From NCBI GenBank assembly GCA_050692195.1, contig JBOGVA010000018.1, positions 20,510 to 84,509 on the forward strand: a stretch of DNA of 64,000 bases. The letters are read 5' to 3'. The notes beneath the pieces are model-generated. The model worked only from the letters and a program-made list of their open reading frames with translations. It was not told where the DNA came from and ran no database searches. This document shows positions 16,695-26,379 of this stretch, piece by piece (the stretch's first letter is position 1; every line of letters starts with the position of its first letter). Position numbers and translations under genes: made by a program. The stretch is from JBOGVA01 sp050692195 (lineage in GTDB: Bacteria; Actinomycetota; UBA4738).

Positions 16695-16708
16695 CTCCTG
16701 GCCAGGAG
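16695..16708. promoter_or_regulatory. 14-base perfect palindrome in the ilvE / SRP RNA intergenic region
   Basis: CTCCTGGCCAGGAG is fully self-complementary. It lies about 28 bases upstream of the SRP RNA -10 element and 88 bases upstream of the ilvE start, where a regulator of either gene could bind. It could instead be chance in GC-rich DNA. Confidence 0.35.
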
Positions 16709-16736
16709 GAGCAGGGGAGCCGTCCCCGGCCGGCGG

Positions 16737-16742
16737 TATACT
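16737..16742 (+). promoter_or_regulatory. -10 element of the SRP RNA promoter
   Basis: TATACT stands out in GC-rich DNA and lies 7-8 bases before the first base pair of the SRP RNA terminal helix at 16750, the expected distance to a transcription start. No good TTGACA-like -35 is visible. Confidence 0.65.
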
Positions 16743-16749
16743 CGGCCAC

Positions 16750-17025
16750 GGTGACCGTGCTAGGTGGGGAGCTAGCGGTGCCCTGTACCCGCAACCCGCT
16801 CTAGCGGGGCCGATGCCCGCCCGCGGCCCGGATGGCCCGGGAACGCCCCGAGCGTGGCAGCGATGAAGGCCGGGTCCCGCGCGACGCCAACCTGCGAACC
16901 CCGTCAGGACCGGAAGGTAGCAGCGGTAAGCGGGCGCTGGCGGGTGCCGCGGGGTTGCCTGACCGGAGCTGCCCGCCCGAGTGGCGACCGAGTCGTCCGT
17001 GGACAACGGCGGGTGCACGGTCACC
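16750..17025 (+). ncRNA. ffs: Signal recognition particle RNA, large Alu-containing type
   Basis: About 276 bases. The ends pair perfectly: GGTGACCGTGC (16750-16760) with GCACGGTCACC (17015-17025). The 5' part carries the Alu-domain consensus GTGCTAGGTGGGGAG and GGTGCCCTGTA, as in the Bacillus scRNA. The distal S domain holds the invariant GTCAGGACCGGAAGGTAGCA tetraloop-receptor region followed by GCGGTAAGCGGG, which binds Ffh. It directs ribosomes making membrane proteins to the translocon. dnaX begins 24 bases after it, a common bacterial arrangement. Confidence 0.95.
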
Positions 17026-17049
17026 TTATCCTTTGACGTGGAAGGAACC

Positions 17050-18816
17050 ATGGCCGAAGAAGTCGCCCTCTACCGGAAGTACCGGCCTCAATCCCCGCAG
17101 GAGATCCTCGGCCAGGAGCACGTCGTCAGGGCGCTCGTGGGCGCCGTCAGGGAAGAGCGGCTGTCGCACGCCTTCCTGTTCTGTGGCCCCCGGGGGACCG
17201 GCAAGACGTCCACGGCCCGCATCCTGGCTCGGATGGTCAACTGCGAGAAGGGGCCCACGCCGGAACCCTGCGGCGTCTGCGAGCAGTGCGTTCGCATCCG
17301 CGATGGCTCGCATCTCGACGTCGTGGAGATCGACGCCGCATCCCACGGGGGAGTGGACGACGCCCGGGAGCTCCGGGAGCGGGCGCCCACCGCTCCCGCC
17401 ATGGGCAGGGAGAAGGTGTACATCATCGACGAGGCCCAGCGGCTCTCCCGCGAGGCCTTCGACGCGCTGCTGAAGATCTTCGAGGAGCCTCCACGAGGCG
17501 TTCGGTTCGTCCTGGCCACGACGGAGCCGCACAAGATGCCGCCGACCATCGTCGGGCGGTGCCAGCGGTTCGACTTCCGCAGGGTCGCCACCGAAGTGTT
17601 GGCGGAACACCTGGAACGGGTGGCCAAGCAGGAGGGGATGGTCGTGGTCCGGGCTGCGGCCGAAGCGTTGGCCCGGCAGTCGGAGGGGTCCGTGCGGGAC
17701 GCGCTGTCGTTGCTCGACCAGAGCGCCGTCCTGGCGGATGGGGAGATCACGGAGGATACCGTTGCCACGCTGATCGGTGCCCCCCGGACCGACGTCCAGT
17801 TCGAGCTGGCGGATGCGATCGCCGTCCACGACACCAACGGGATGTTCCAGATCGTCCACCGCCTGGTTCAGGAGGGGCACGACTTCCGGCATCTCACCGC
17901 CCAGGTCCTGGCGCATTTCCGGGACCTCATGCTGGCCGGTTCGGCACCCGACGAAGCCGCCGTCTTGGACGTGGCCCCGGACCAGCACGGCCGGCTGGCG
18001 GCGCAGGCAGCGAAGTTCACGACGGCCGAGCTCAGCCGGATCCTGTCGCTGCTCCTTGCGGCCCAGGCCGACATGCGGTGGACGACGTCGCCCCGGCTGA
18101 CCCTGGAGCTCGCCATGGTCCGGGCTACCATCCCGGAGGCGGACCCGAACCCCTCCGGCCTGGCAGCGCGCATCGAACGGCTCGAGCGCCTGGCGGGGGT
18201 GGACGTGGGTACCCCCGAGGTCGGCGAGCCCGTGCGAGCCCCCGAGATCGGCGGGCTCGCTCCGCGCGGCCAGTCCCCACCCAACCCCGCGCTGCGCGAA
18301 CCCGCCGACCATCACGAGGACTCGGCCGGGGCACCGCCCGCGGCCGACACATCAAGCAGCCACCCAGCATCCGCGCTGGTCGACGCTGACATCGGAGAGA
18401 CCCCGCCGGCGGCCCCGGCCCCTCATGCGCCGAGCACCGGGGCGCTCGACCTCCACGCGATCCGGCGGTCGTGGCAACAGCTCCTCGACCATCTGCTCGA
18501 TCGTCGCCAGATGGTCCTGCGGGCCAACCTGGAGTCCGCGACGGCGGCGGCCTATGACGGGGAAACGTTGGAGCTGGCCTTTCCGCCTGGGAGGAAGTTC
18601 TCCGTTCAGAACGTCCAGGCCAGGGAGAACGAGCTTCGTCAGGCTCTGTCTGACGTGTTCGGCGTGTCGCCGGCGGTCAAGTGCGCCGCCCGGGAGGAAG
18701 TACCGGGCATCCAGCTCATCGATGACGAAGAGCCTCCCGCTACCCGAGAGGATGCCGTGGCGCGCCTGAAGGCGGAGCTGGGGGCGGAGATCGAAGACAT
18801 CGAGGAGGGCTCGTAG
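17050..18816 (+). CDS. dnaX: DNA polymerase III subunit gamma/tau
   Basis: A 588-residue clamp-loader ATPase of the replisome. The N-terminus (LYRKYRPQSPQEILGQEHVV) is diagnostic. Walker A is FCGPRGTGKTST; the zinc module is CEKGPTPEPCGVCEQC; Walker B is IIDEAQRLS; the sensor 1 region follows. A Pro/Ala-rich linker (residues ~395-470) separates the AAA core from a C-terminal domain expected to bind the polymerase. The ATG at 17050 has GGAAGGAA upstream; open frame further upstream runs into the SRP RNA. recR begins right after the stop. Confidence 0.96.
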   Translation: MAEEVALYRKYRPQSPQEILGQEHVVRALVGAVREERLSHAFLFCGPRGTGKTSTARILARMVNCEKGPTPEPCGVCEQCVRIRDGSHLDVVEIDAASHGGVDDARELRERAPTAPAMGREKVYIIDEAQRLSREAFDALLKIFEEPPRGVRFVLATTEPHKMPPTIVGRCQRFDFRRVATEVLAEHLERVAKQEGMVVVRAAAEALARQSEGSVRDALSLLDQSAVLADGEITEDTVATLIGAPRTDVQFELADAIAVHDTNGMFQIVHRLVQEGHDFRHLTAQVLAHFRDLMLAGSAPDEAAVLDVAPDQHGRLAAQAAKFTTAELSRILSLLLAAQADMRWTTSPRLTLELAMVRATIPEADPNPSGLAARIERLERLAGVDVGTPEVGEPVRAPEIGGLAPRGQSPPNPALREPADHHEDSAGAPPAADTSSSHPASALVDADIGETPPAAPAPHAPSTGALDLHAIRRSWQQLLDHLLDRRQMVLRANLESATAAAYDGETLELAFPPGRKFSVQNVQARENELRQALSDVFGVSPAVKCAAREEVPGIQLIDDEEPPATREDAVARLKAELGAEIEDIEEGS

Positions 18817-19410
18817 GTGTTCGAAGGCCCCATTCAGGACCTGATCGACGAGCTATCGAGGCTTCCGGGGATCGGTCCGAAGTCCGCTCAACGGCTGGCC
18901 TTCTACATGGTCAAGGCCTCGGCGCAGGATGCCAGGCGGCTGGCCGAAGCGATCGTGGCGGCCAAGGAGCGCGTGCGGTTCTGCCGGGAGTGCTTCAGCG
19001 TGTCGGAGGGCGAGCTGTGCCGGATCTGTCGCGACCCGGGACGGGATCCTGCCGTCATCTGCGTCGTCGAGGAGTCGAAGGATCAGGCCGCGATCGAGAA
19101 GGCCGGGGTGATCAAGGGCCGGTATCACGTCCTGGGCGGGGCCATCTCGCCCCTCGAAGGGATGGGCCCGGACGACCTCCGCGTGCAGGAGTTGCTCGAC
19201 CGGGTCAGCCGCAACGGGGTCCGTGAGGTCATCCTGGCGACGAACCCCAACCTGGAGGGGAACGCCACGGCCATGTACGTGGCGGCGCTGGTCAAGCCGC
19301 TCGGAGTCCGGGTGACCCGGCTGGCCAGCGGCCTTCCCGTGGGGGGTGACCTGGAGTACGCGGACGAGGTGACTCTAGGTCAGGCCCTCGAGGGTCGCCG
19401 CGAGATGTAG
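18817..19410 (+). CDS. recR: Recombination mediator RecR
   Basis: A 197-residue protein of RecF-pathway repair, which acts with RecO and RecF to load RecA at gaps. Parts in order: helix-hairpin-helix [17 protein letters not shown], the zinc finger [16 protein letters not shown], the Toprim domain starting ICVVEES and ending near [14 protein letters not shown], and the C-terminal [23 protein letters not shown]. It starts with GTG directly after the dnaX stop, with GGAGGG inside the end of dnaX. The ybaB/ebfC gene often found between dnaX and recR is missing here. Confidence 0.97.
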   Translation: MFEGPIQDLIDELSRLPGIGPKSAQRLAFYMVKASAQDARRLAEAIVAAKERVRFCRECFSVSEGELCRICRDPGRDPAVICVVEESKDQAAIEKAGVIKGRYHVLGGAISPLEGMGPDDLRVQELLDRVSRNGVREVILATNPNLEGNATAMYVAALVKPLGVRVTRLASGLPVGGDLEYADEVTLGQALEGRREM

Positions 19411-19439
19411 TGACCACGTCGGACCGTCCGGCCGAGCGA

Positions 19440-20219
19440 TCAAAGGATCTGCGACAGGAACAGCTTCGTTCGCTCGTGCTGGGGGTGGCTGAAGAATCGG
19501 TCAGGGGTTCCCTCCTCCACGATGAGGCCCTCGTCGAAGAACAGGATCCGGTCGGCCACCTCTTTGGCGAAGCCGATCTCGTGGGTGATGACGACCATGG
19601 TCATGCCGGAGCCGGCCAGCTCTTTCATGACGTCGAGGACTTCCTTGATCATCTCGGGATCGAGCGCGGACGTCGGCTCGTCGAACAGCATGATCTTCGG
19701 CTCCATGGCGAGGGCGCGGGCGATGGCCACCCGCTGCTGCTGACCCCCGGAGAGCTGGGCCGGGTACTTGTGGGCCTGCTCGGGGATGCCCACCCGCTCC
19801 AGGAGCTGCTCCGCCTTCTGCTCGGCCTTGGCCTTCGGCCACTTGCGGACGTTGCGGGGGGCCAGGGTGACGTTCTGCAGGACGGTGAGGTGCGGGAACA
19901 GGTTGAAGGACTGGAAGACCATCCCGATCTCGCTGCGGATCCGCTCGATGTTTCGGATGTCGTCGGTCATCTCGATGCCGTCTACGACGATCCGGCCGGC
20001 GTCGTGCCGCTCCAGCCGATTGATCGTCCGGATGAACGTGGACTTCCCAGAGCCGGACGGACCGATCACCACCACGACCTCGCCCCGTTCGATGGTGGTG
20101 GTGATGCCCTTCAGGGCCTGGAAGTGGCCGAACCACTTCTTCACGTCCTCGGCGACGATCATCGCCTCCCCGTCGGTGGCCGGGGCCGTCCCCGCGGCGC
20201 GCTCCGCTTCCATCGCCAT
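19440..20219 (-). CDS. aapP: Amino-acid ABC transporter, ATP-binding protein
   Basis: A 259-residue ATPase that drives the importer encoded by the three genes before it. Walker A is GPSGSGKST, the Q-loop is FQSFNLFPH, the signature is [15 protein letters not shown], Walker B is [12 protein letters not shown] and the switch His is in [10 protein letters not shown]. The sequence is typical of polar amino acid uptake ATPases (AapP/GlnQ). The ATG at 20219 follows the permease stop by 2 bases and has GGGAGAG upstream. A ~17-residue N-terminal extension precedes the ATPase fold. Probable last gene of the operon. Confidence 0.93.
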   Translation of the reverse strand: MAMEAERAAGTAPATDGEAMIVAEDVKKWFGHFQALKGITTTIERGEVVVVIGPSGSGKSTFIRTINRLERHDAGRIVVDGIEMTDDIRNIERIRSEIGMVFQSFNLFPHLTVLQNVTLAPRNVRKWPKAKAEQKAEQLLERVGIPEQAHKYPAQLSGGQQQRVAIARALAMEPKIMLFDEPTSALDPEMIKEVLDVMKELAGSGMTMVVITHEIGFAKEVADRILFFDEGLIVEEGTPDRFFSHPQHERTKLFLSQIL

Positions 20220-20221
20220 GC

Positions 20222-21490
20222 CTATCGCTCTCCCAAGCCGACCCGTCTCTCCACCCGCTGGCTCCACCTCGACATCGAGAAGGCAACGATCCAGAAGAGA
20301 AAGGCCGCAGCCAGCAACGCCTCCGGCTGGCGCCCGATGAACTCGAGCTGTGACGGAGCCCGCCTGGCCACGGCGAGCAGCTCGGCCAGCCCCAGCACCG
20401 CGATCAGCGAGGTGTCTTTGAACAGGCTGATGAAGTGGCTGATCATCGCGGGGATCGTGGACCGCAGCGCCTGGGGCAGGATCACCAGCGCCATCATCCG
20501 CGTTGGATGCAGCCCGAGGGCGCGGGCGGCCTCGTACTGGCCGCTCGGGACTCCCTGGAGCCCGCCCCGGACGATCTCCGCGACGTAGGCGGAGCTGAAG
20601 ATGACGAACATGGCCATGGCCCTGACGATCCTGGCGAACTGCATCCCCGGCGGGAGGAGGAGGGGAAGGATGAACTCCCCGAAGATGATCAGAGCGACCA
20701 GGGGGACCCCCCGGATGAACTCGATGAACCCCACGCTGAACAGGCTGACGGCGGGCAGGCTGCTCCGGCGCCCCAGGCCGAGGAGGATCCCGATGGGGAA
20801 CGAGAGGAAGATCGCCACCACCGCCAGGAGGATGTTCAGCACGAATCCCCCCCAGAGCTGGGGAGGGACTCCGCCCAGGATCCGGAGGAACACGATGACG
20901 ATGGGGAAGGCCAGAGCCCAGGCCACACCGAGCGGCAGCCGGAGACGCGATCCGCCCAGGCGTCCGGCCACGACGCCCGCGGCGTACACGGCGACCATCG
21001 CCACGATGAGCGCCCAGACCTTGAGCCCGTCCAGCAAGTAGGCCAGTGCGAAGACCAACAACCCCGCGAGCACGGTCCGGAGGATGGCCTTCCGGGGCGT
21101 CCACTGGAGGCGCAATCCGGACACGCCCCACGACAGCCCCGCCAGCAGCACCACGTAGAAGCCCGAGGCCCAGACCCATTCGATCTCTGTTGCGGGGAAC
21201 CGGCCCACCATGTACAGACGGAGGTTCGCCTTGACCACCGTCCAGTCGGCGGTGAAGAACACCCACCGAATCAGGCGGTAGGCAAGGTAGAGGCCCCCGG
21301 CTCCGACCACCACGGTGAGGAGCCCGTTGAACCAACTGGAGAACAGGTTCACCCGGATCCACTCCCCCGGCGTGGCCGGCTCCTTGGAGGGGGCGATCTC
21401 AACGGCGCGCTCCTCCCTCCCCATGAGGAGGGTGGTGTCGACGTCGGGCGGGAGGGATCCCACGGGCCCGCGATCCCCGAGCCCCGTCAC
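20222..21490 (-). CDS. aapM: Amino-acid ABC transporter permease (AapM-like)
   Basis: A 422-residue inner-membrane protein with about eight hydrophobic segments. The C-terminal half carries the permease fold of the HisM/GlnP class, with the coupling motif [25 protein letters not shown] that contacts the ATPase. The long N-terminal half with extra membrane helices is typical of AapM/BztC proteins. The GTG start at 21490 overlaps the stop of the upstream permease by 4 bases (GTGA) and has AGGAGGGG before it. Confidence 0.9.
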   Translation of the reverse strand: MTGLGDRGPVGSLPPDVDTTLLMGREERAVEIAPSKEPATPGEWIRVNLFSSWFNGLLTVVVGAGGLYLAYRLIRWVFFTADWTVVKANLRLYMVGRFPATEIEWVWASGFYVVLLAGLSWGVSGLRLQWTPRKAILRTVLAGLLVFALAYLLDGLKVWALIVAMVAVYAAGVVAGRLGGSRLRLPLGVAWALAFPIVIVFLRILGGVPPQLWGGFVLNILLAVVAIFLSFPIGILLGLGRRSSLPAVSLFSVGFIEFIRGVPLVALIIFGEFILPLLLPPGMQFARIVRAMAMFVIFSSAYVAEIVRGGLQGVPSGQYEAARALGLHPTRMMALVILPQALRSTIPAMISHFISLFKDTSLIAVLGLAELLAVARRAPSQLEFIGRQPEALLAAAFLFWIVAFSMSRWSQRVERRVGLGER

Positions 21491-22671
21491 CGCTGTTCCC
21501 CCCTCCTGCTCACCGCGCGGTTGAGGATGTTCATGAAGAAGGAGATGAACAGGCTCATCACCAGGTAGCTTCCCATCACGATGAGCAGCATCTGGGTGGC
21601 CCGCCCCGACTGGTTCATGATCGTCCTGGAGATGGACACCAGGTCCGGATAGGCGATGGCCACGGCGAGGCTGGAGTTCTTGGCCAGGTTCAGGTACTGG
21701 CTGTTGATCGGCGGGAGGGCGATCCGCAGGGCCTGGGGCAGCACGACGAACCGGAGCTGCTGTGCGGGGGTGAGGCCGATGGCCTCGGCCGCCTCCTTCT
21801 GTCCCTTCGGGACGGCCAGGATGCTTCCGCGGACGATCTCTGCGACGAAGGCGGACGTGTAGATGACCAGGGCCGCGAGGAGCGCCGCATACTGGGGGCT
21901 CATCTGAAAGCCGCCCCGGTATCCGCGGAGAAGCGCCTCGGGCACGTCGATCCGGATCGGGTTCCCCGAGGCGACGTACCCGGCAGCCGCCACGACGACG
22001 AACGCTCCACACGACCACAGGACGCGGTGGTGAGCCCTACCGGTCCGCTCGTTGACGCGGGTCCTCCATCGCCACGTCAGCGCGGCCGCGGCAACACCTC
22101 CCAGAAGGAACAACCCCCAGGTTCCCGACCCCTCCGTTGCGCGGAGCCAGGGGATGGCCGCTCCCCGGTTCGACAGGAAGGCCACGCCGCCAAGGGAGAG
22201 CCCTCCTCCGATCGCGGGCAGCACCCGGCCGATCAGCACGGCCATGAAGATGATCTGGATCAGGACCGGGGTGTTGCGGATGGCTTCCACGTAGACCTGG
22301 GCGACCTTCCGGAGCAGCCAGTTCGGAGAGAGCCTGGCCACCCCGATCACCAGGCCGAGGATGCTGGTGAGCAGGATACCCACGCTGGCCACTCGGATGG
22401 TGTTCACCACGCCCACTTGGTAGGCGCGGAGGAAGCTCTGGTTCGGGCTGTACGTGATCCCCTCCCCGATCCCGAATCCCGCCCGACGCTGCAGGAAGTC
22501 GAACGACAGGTCCAGTCCGAGGCGGCGGATCTGGAACTCGAGGTTCAGGTACAGCTCGCGGAGGACCAGGAACAGGACGATGACGAAGACCACTTGGCCG
22601 AGCACGCGCAGGATGCGGACGTTCCGCCAGAACGGCGGTCTGTGCGGGCGAGCCACGGCGACCTGGGCCAC
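21487..22671 (-). CDS. aapQ: Amino-acid ABC transporter permease (AapQ-like)
   Basis: A 394-residue permease, partner of the following gene. One N-terminal membrane helix (ILRVLGQVVFVIVLFLVLREL) precedes the IRNTPVLIQIIFM region and the coupling motif KEAAEAIGLTPAQQLRFVVLPQALR. The insert of ~100 residues between the second and third helices is characteristic of AapQ/BztB. It starts with GTG at 22671 and follows the binding-protein gene after a 66-base gap that contains a strong hairpin. Confidence 0.9.
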   Translation of the reverse strand: MAQVAVARPHRPPFWRNVRILRVLGQVVFVIVLFLVLRELYLNLEFQIRRLGLDLSFDFLQRRAGFGIGEGITYSPNQSFLRAYQVGVVNTIRVASVGILLTSILGLVIGVARLSPNWLLRKVAQVYVEAIRNTPVLIQIIFMAVLIGRVLPAIGGGLSLGGVAFLSNRGAAIPWLRATEGSGTWGLFLLGGVAAAALTWRWRTRVNERTGRAHHRVLWSCGAFVVVAAAGYVASGNPIRIDVPEALLRGYRGGFQMSPQYAALLAALVIYTSAFVAEIVRGSILAVPKGQKEAAEAIGLTPAQQLRFVVLPQALRIALPPINSQYLNLAKNSSLAVAIAYPDLVSISRTIMNQSGRATQMLLIVMGSYLVMSLFISFFMNILNRAVSRRGEQR

Positions 22672-22686
22672 TGGACGAAACGATAG

Positions 22687-22722
22687 GACGCGGGGCCGGT
22701 CAACGCGACCCGGCCCCGCGTC
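22687..22722 (-). promoter_or_regulatory. Intercistronic hairpin between binding protein and permease genes
   Basis: A perfect 13-base stem GACGCGGGGCCGG (22687-22699) / CCGGCCCCGCGTC (22710-22722) with a 10-base loop. It lies just after the binding-protein stop on the transcribed minus strand, without a clear U tract. Such hairpins usually protect the upstream mRNA or attenuate read-through so that the binding protein is made in excess; that role is inferred. Confidence 0.7.
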
Positions 22723-22737
22723 ACGCAGCCTGTCGGT

Positions 22738-23838
22738 TTACCGGAACGGCATGGCGTACTGGATCCCGCCCTCCGTCCAGAGGGCGTTGATGTCGCGCTG
22801 GAGGCCGAGAGGCGTGTCGGGCCCGATGGTCCGGTCGAAGATCTCACCGTAGTTTCCCACGGCCCTGATCACGTCCTGCATGAAGTCGAAGTCCAGGGCC
22901 AGGCCGGGGTCGGTGACCTCACCGCCCTGGAACGGCACGCCCAGCAGCGCGGCGACCTGCGGGTCCGGAGGCTCGGCCGCCATCTGGTCGACGTTCTGGG
23001 TGGTCACCCCGAGCTCCTCGGCCAGGATGACCCCATTGACCACCCAGTTCACGGCGTCGAACCACTGAGGGTCCCCGTCGAGGACGGCAGGAGCGAGGGG
23101 CTCCTTGGACATGACGTCGGGGAGGATCGTCAGCGCCTCTGGGCCGCCTTCCCCTTCCGGCCACTGGCTCCGGATGCCGGCGAGCTGGGACCGGTCGGAG
23201 GTCCAGCCGTCGCACTGCCCGGCGATGAAGGCCTCCTGGACCTGAGGGTTCTCCTCGAAGGTCAATGGGGTAAAGCTCAGGCCCAGCTTCTGGAAGTAGT
23301 CCGCCACGTTCAGCTCCGTGGTGGTCCCGGTCGTATTGCAGATGGTCGTGCCCTCCATCTCGCTCACGGCCGAGAACTCCCCGGTCCGGACCATCATCCC
23401 CTGGCCGTCGTAGAAGTTGGCGTGGGCGAAGTTGAGCCCCAGGGACCCGTCCCGGCTGCTGGTCCAGGTGGTGTTGCGGACCAGCACGTCGTACTGGCCG
23501 GCCCGCAGGGCGTTGAACCGCTCCTCCGCGGTCACCGGAACCAGCTCGTGGGCCGCCGGATCGCCCAGCACGGCTGCGGCGATCGCCCTGCAGAACTCGA
23601 TGTCGAACCCCTCGATCTCGTTCGTGTCGGGGTTCAGAAATCCGAACCCGGGGACCGTCTGGTTGACCCCGCAACGGAGGGTGCCCCGCGCCTTCACCTG
23701 GTCCAGCAGGCTCTCCTGCGCGACCTGGCCGGGGTCGGCCTGGCCGTTGCCGTCGCCTTCGTCCCGGGTACAGGCCGCGGCGACCAGGGCGACCAAGAAC
23801 GTGAGCACCGCGGCTCTGGCCCAGACACCTCGTGGCAT
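22738..23838 (-). CDS. aapJ: Amino-acid ABC transporter substrate-binding lipoprotein
   Basis: A 366-residue extracytoplasmic solute-binding protein. The signal peptide ends in the lipobox VAAAC (Cys ~22), so it is tethered to the membrane. Then come GTLRCGVNQTVPGFGF, FDIEFCRAIAAAVLGD and DVLVRNTTWTSSRDG, which match the AapJ/BztA family for a broad range of L-amino acids. The ATG at 23838 has AAAGGAGGAA upstream. It is the first gene of the importer operon and is transcribed away from lysC. Confidence 0.93.
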   Translation of the reverse strand: MPRGVWARAAVLTFLVALVAAACTRDEGDGNGQADPGQVAQESLLDQVKARGTLRCGVNQTVPGFGFLNPDTNEIEGFDIEFCRAIAAAVLGDPAAHELVPVTAEERFNALRAGQYDVLVRNTTWTSSRDGSLGLNFAHANFYDGQGMMVRTGEFSAVSEMEGTTICNTTGTTTELNVADYFQKLGLSFTPLTFEENPQVQEAFIAGQCDGWTSDRSQLAGIRSQWPEGEGGPEALTILPDVMSKEPLAPAVLDGDPQWFDAVNWVVNGVILAEELGVTTQNVDQMAAEPPDPQVAALLGVPFQGGEVTDPGLALDFDFMQDVIRAVGNYGEIFDRTIGPDTPLGLQRDINALWTEGGIQYAMPFR

Positions 23839-24049
23839 GGCGTTCCTCCTTTCATCGCTACGCGGACGGCATGCAGGCAGGGGAGGCCCGCGGAATCGAA
23901 GAGGCCGCCGCGTACTGGGTCTAGCTTACTGACGCGCCCCGCCCCTCGCGACCCCCGCCGACCACAGCAGGCCCGGCCAAGGTTCGGGCATCCAGATGCG
24001 CGCCCGAGCCTCCGTCGTTCGGAGAAGGGTTCGCGCTACGCTCCGTGGC

Positions 24050-25291
24050 GTGACCGTGATCGTGCAGAAGTACGGAGGCACCTCGGTGGCCGATGCGGGA
24101 AGGATCCGTGCCGTGGCCGACAGGGTAGTCGCGGCGAAGCGGGCCGGCCATGACGTGGTCGTCGTCGTCTCGGCCATGGGCGACACCACCGACCGCCTCT
24201 CGGGCATGGCTCACGAGCTCGCACCGATGCCGAACCCTCGCGAGCTCGACCTCCTCCTCACCGCCGGCGAGCGGATCGCGATGTCGCTGCTGGCGGTGGC
24301 CATCAACGCCGCCGGCGAGCCGGCCGCTTCGTATACCGGATCGCAGGCGGGGATCATCACCGACACGGCCCACGGCAAGGCCAAGATCATCGACATCAGG
24401 CCGGGGCGGATCATGGACGCGCTGTCCCGGGGGAACATCGTGATCGTGGCCGGCTTCCAGGGGGTCTCCACGGCCTACGATGTGACCACGCTGGGGAGGG
24501 GCGGATCCGATACCACCGCGGTGGCTCTGGCGGCGTCGCTTGGCGCGGAGTTCTGCGAGATCTACACCGACGTCCCCGGCGTCTTCACCGCCGATCCCCG
24601 CATCGTGCCGGAGGCTCGAAAGCTCCACGCGGTGTCCTACGAGGAGATGCTGGAGCTGGCGGCGTCGGGGGCCAATGTCCTCCAGCTTCGATCCGTGGAG
24701 TACGCTCGGGCCCACGGCGTGAAGGTCCACGTGCGGTCGTCGTTCACCGCCGAGACGGGGACGTGGATCACCGAGGAGGACGTTCGAATGGAGCACGCCA
24801 TCATCTCCGGCGTGGCCGCCGACGACTCGGAGGCCAAGGTCACGGTGGCGGATGTCCCCGACCGCCCGGGGGTGGCCGCGGCGATCTTCAGGGCAGTGGC
24901 CGAGGAGGGCGCCGGCCTGGACATGATCGTGCAGAACGTGGGGAGAGACGGGCGCAACGACGTCTCGTTCCTGGTGCCAAAGGCGGATCTGCCCCGCATC
25001 TCAGCGCTCATGGAACGGGTCGTCGAGGAAGTGGAGGGAGGGGGTCACACCCTGGATGACGGGATCGCCAAGGTCTCCCTGGTCGGCGCGGGCATCAAGA
25101 GCCACCCGGCGGTGGTGGCCGACATGTTCGCTGCGTTGGGCGAGGAGGGGATCAACATCGAGATGATCTCCACGTCGTCGATCCGAGTCTCCTGCGTGAT
25201 CAGGGCCGCCGATGCCGATCGTGCCGTGCGAGCCATCCACGCGAAGTTCGAGCTGGGAGGGGATGGTCCGGCCCTGAGGGAACACGAATGA
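24050..25291 (+). CDS. lysC: Aspartate kinase
   Basis: A 413-residue enzyme phosphorylating aspartate, the entry step to Lys, Thr, Met and diaminopimelate. The N-terminal kinase domain has [23 protein letters not shown], the [15 protein letters not shown] loop and [18 protein letters not shown]. Two ACT domains follow (~265-335, ~345-410), the usual sites of feedback inhibition, with [18 protein letters not shown] and [23 protein letters not shown]. The GTG at 24050 gives the family N-terminus; no strong ribosome site precedes it. asd follows with a 4-base overlap. Confidence 0.95.
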   Translation: MTVIVQKYGGTSVADAGRIRAVADRVVAAKRAGHDVVVVVSAMGDTTDRLSGMAHELAPMPNPRELDLLLTAGERIAMSLLAVAINAAGEPAASYTGSQAGIITDTAHGKAKIIDIRPGRIMDALSRGNIVIVAGFQGVSTAYDVTTLGRGGSDTTAVALAASLGAEFCEIYTDVPGVFTADPRIVPEARKLHAVSYEEMLELAASGANVLQLRSVEYARAHGVKVHVRSSFTAETGTWITEEDVRMEHAIISGVAADDSEAKVTVADVPDRPGVAAAIFRAVAEEGAGLDMIVQNVGRDGRNDVSFLVPKADLPRISALMERVVEEVEGGGHTLDDGIAKVSLVGAGIKSHPAVVADMFAALGEEGINIEMISTSSIRVSCVIRAADADRAVRAIHAKFELGGDGPALREHE

Positions 25292-26322
25292 GGCTCGCGA
25301 TCGTGGGGGCCACCGGGGCCGTGGGGCGGGAGATGGTCCGCATCCTGGAGGAGCGGCATTTCCCTCTGGACGAGCTGATCCTCCTGGCTTCGCCCCGTTC
25401 AGACGGCAAGCGTCTCGAGTTCCGGGGCGAGCGGGTCACGGTGCGAGCCCTCGCGGAGCGGTGGTTCGACGGGATCGACCTCGCCCTGACCACGGCGGGA
25501 AGTGCCGTGGCCCGCGAAGTCGTCCCTCCGGCCGCGGCGGCGGGGACCGTGTGCGTGGACAACTCCTCGGCCTTCCGGATGGACCCGGAAGTGCCCTTGA
25601 TCATCCCGGAGATCAACCCGGAGGCGCTCGAGCACCACAACGGGATCGTGGCGAACGGGAATTGCACCGCCATCACCGCGCTCATGCCGCTCGCGCCCCT
25701 GCACCGGGCCTTCGGCCTCCGCTTCCTGGTGACCTCGTCGTATCAGTCGGTGTCGGGCTCGGGGATGAAGGGCGTGCGCGAGCTGGCCGAGCAGATCGAG
25801 AAGCTTCACGGCCTGGAGGAGACGCTGGGCCGTCCCGACCCGGCCGCGCTCCCTCTCGGGGAGGTGTTCGCTCGAACGATCGCCTACAACGTCATCCCGC
25901 TCTGCGAGAGGCCCGATCCCGAAGGCTCCGGCTTCACCACCGAAGAGCTCAAGATGGGCCAGGAGGTCGCCAAGGTCCTGGGGATCCCGAACCTGAAGAC
26001 CCTTGCCACCGCGGTCCGCGTGCCGGTGGTGGCGGGCCACGGCGTGTCGATCTACGCGGAATTCGAGCGTGCCCTCTCGGCCGATGCGGCTCGCGAAGTC
26101 CTGGGCGGAGCCTCGGCGGTGCGGGTCGTCGACGACCTCGGGAGCGGCGTCTTCCCCACACCGCTCGACGCCGCGGGCATCGACGACGTCTTGGTCGGGC
26201 GGATCCGCCAGCCGGCCGGCGACGACCACGCACTGCTCCTGTTCGCGGTGGGAGACAACCTTCGAAAGGGCGCCGCCCTCAACGCCGTCCAGATCGCCGA
26301 GTTGCTGGTGGCCCGCTCCTAG
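25288..26322 (+). CDS. asd: Aspartate-semialdehyde dehydrogenase
   Basis: A 344-residue enzyme reducing aspartyl phosphate, the product of the preceding kinase, to aspartate semialdehyde. It has the NADP-binding opening [21 protein letters not shown], the catalytic Cys in [19 protein letters not shown], the [11 protein letters not shown] loop and the active-site His in [15 protein letters not shown]. It starts at ATGA overlapping the lysC stop, so the two are translationally coupled. Confidence 0.96.
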   Translation: MRLAIVGATGAVGREMVRILEERHFPLDELILLASPRSDGKRLEFRGERVTVRALAERWFDGIDLALTTAGSAVAREVVPPAAAAGTVCVDNSSAFRMDPEVPLIIPEINPEALEHHNGIVANGNCTAITALMPLAPLHRAFGLRFLVTSSYQSVSGSGMKGVRELAEQIEKLHGLEETLGRPDPAALPLGEVFARTIAYNVIPLCERPDPEGSGFTTEELKMGQEVAKVLGIPNLKTLATAVRVPVVAGHGVSIYAEFERALSADAAREVLGGASAVRVVDDLGSGVFPTPLDAAGIDDVLVGRIRQPAGDDHALLLFAVGDNLRKGAALNAVQIAELLVARS

Positions 26323-26379
26323 ATCCCCTGGAACCCTCCGCAGGACCTGCGCGTCTTGAGTCTCGAGAGGAGGGAGCGT

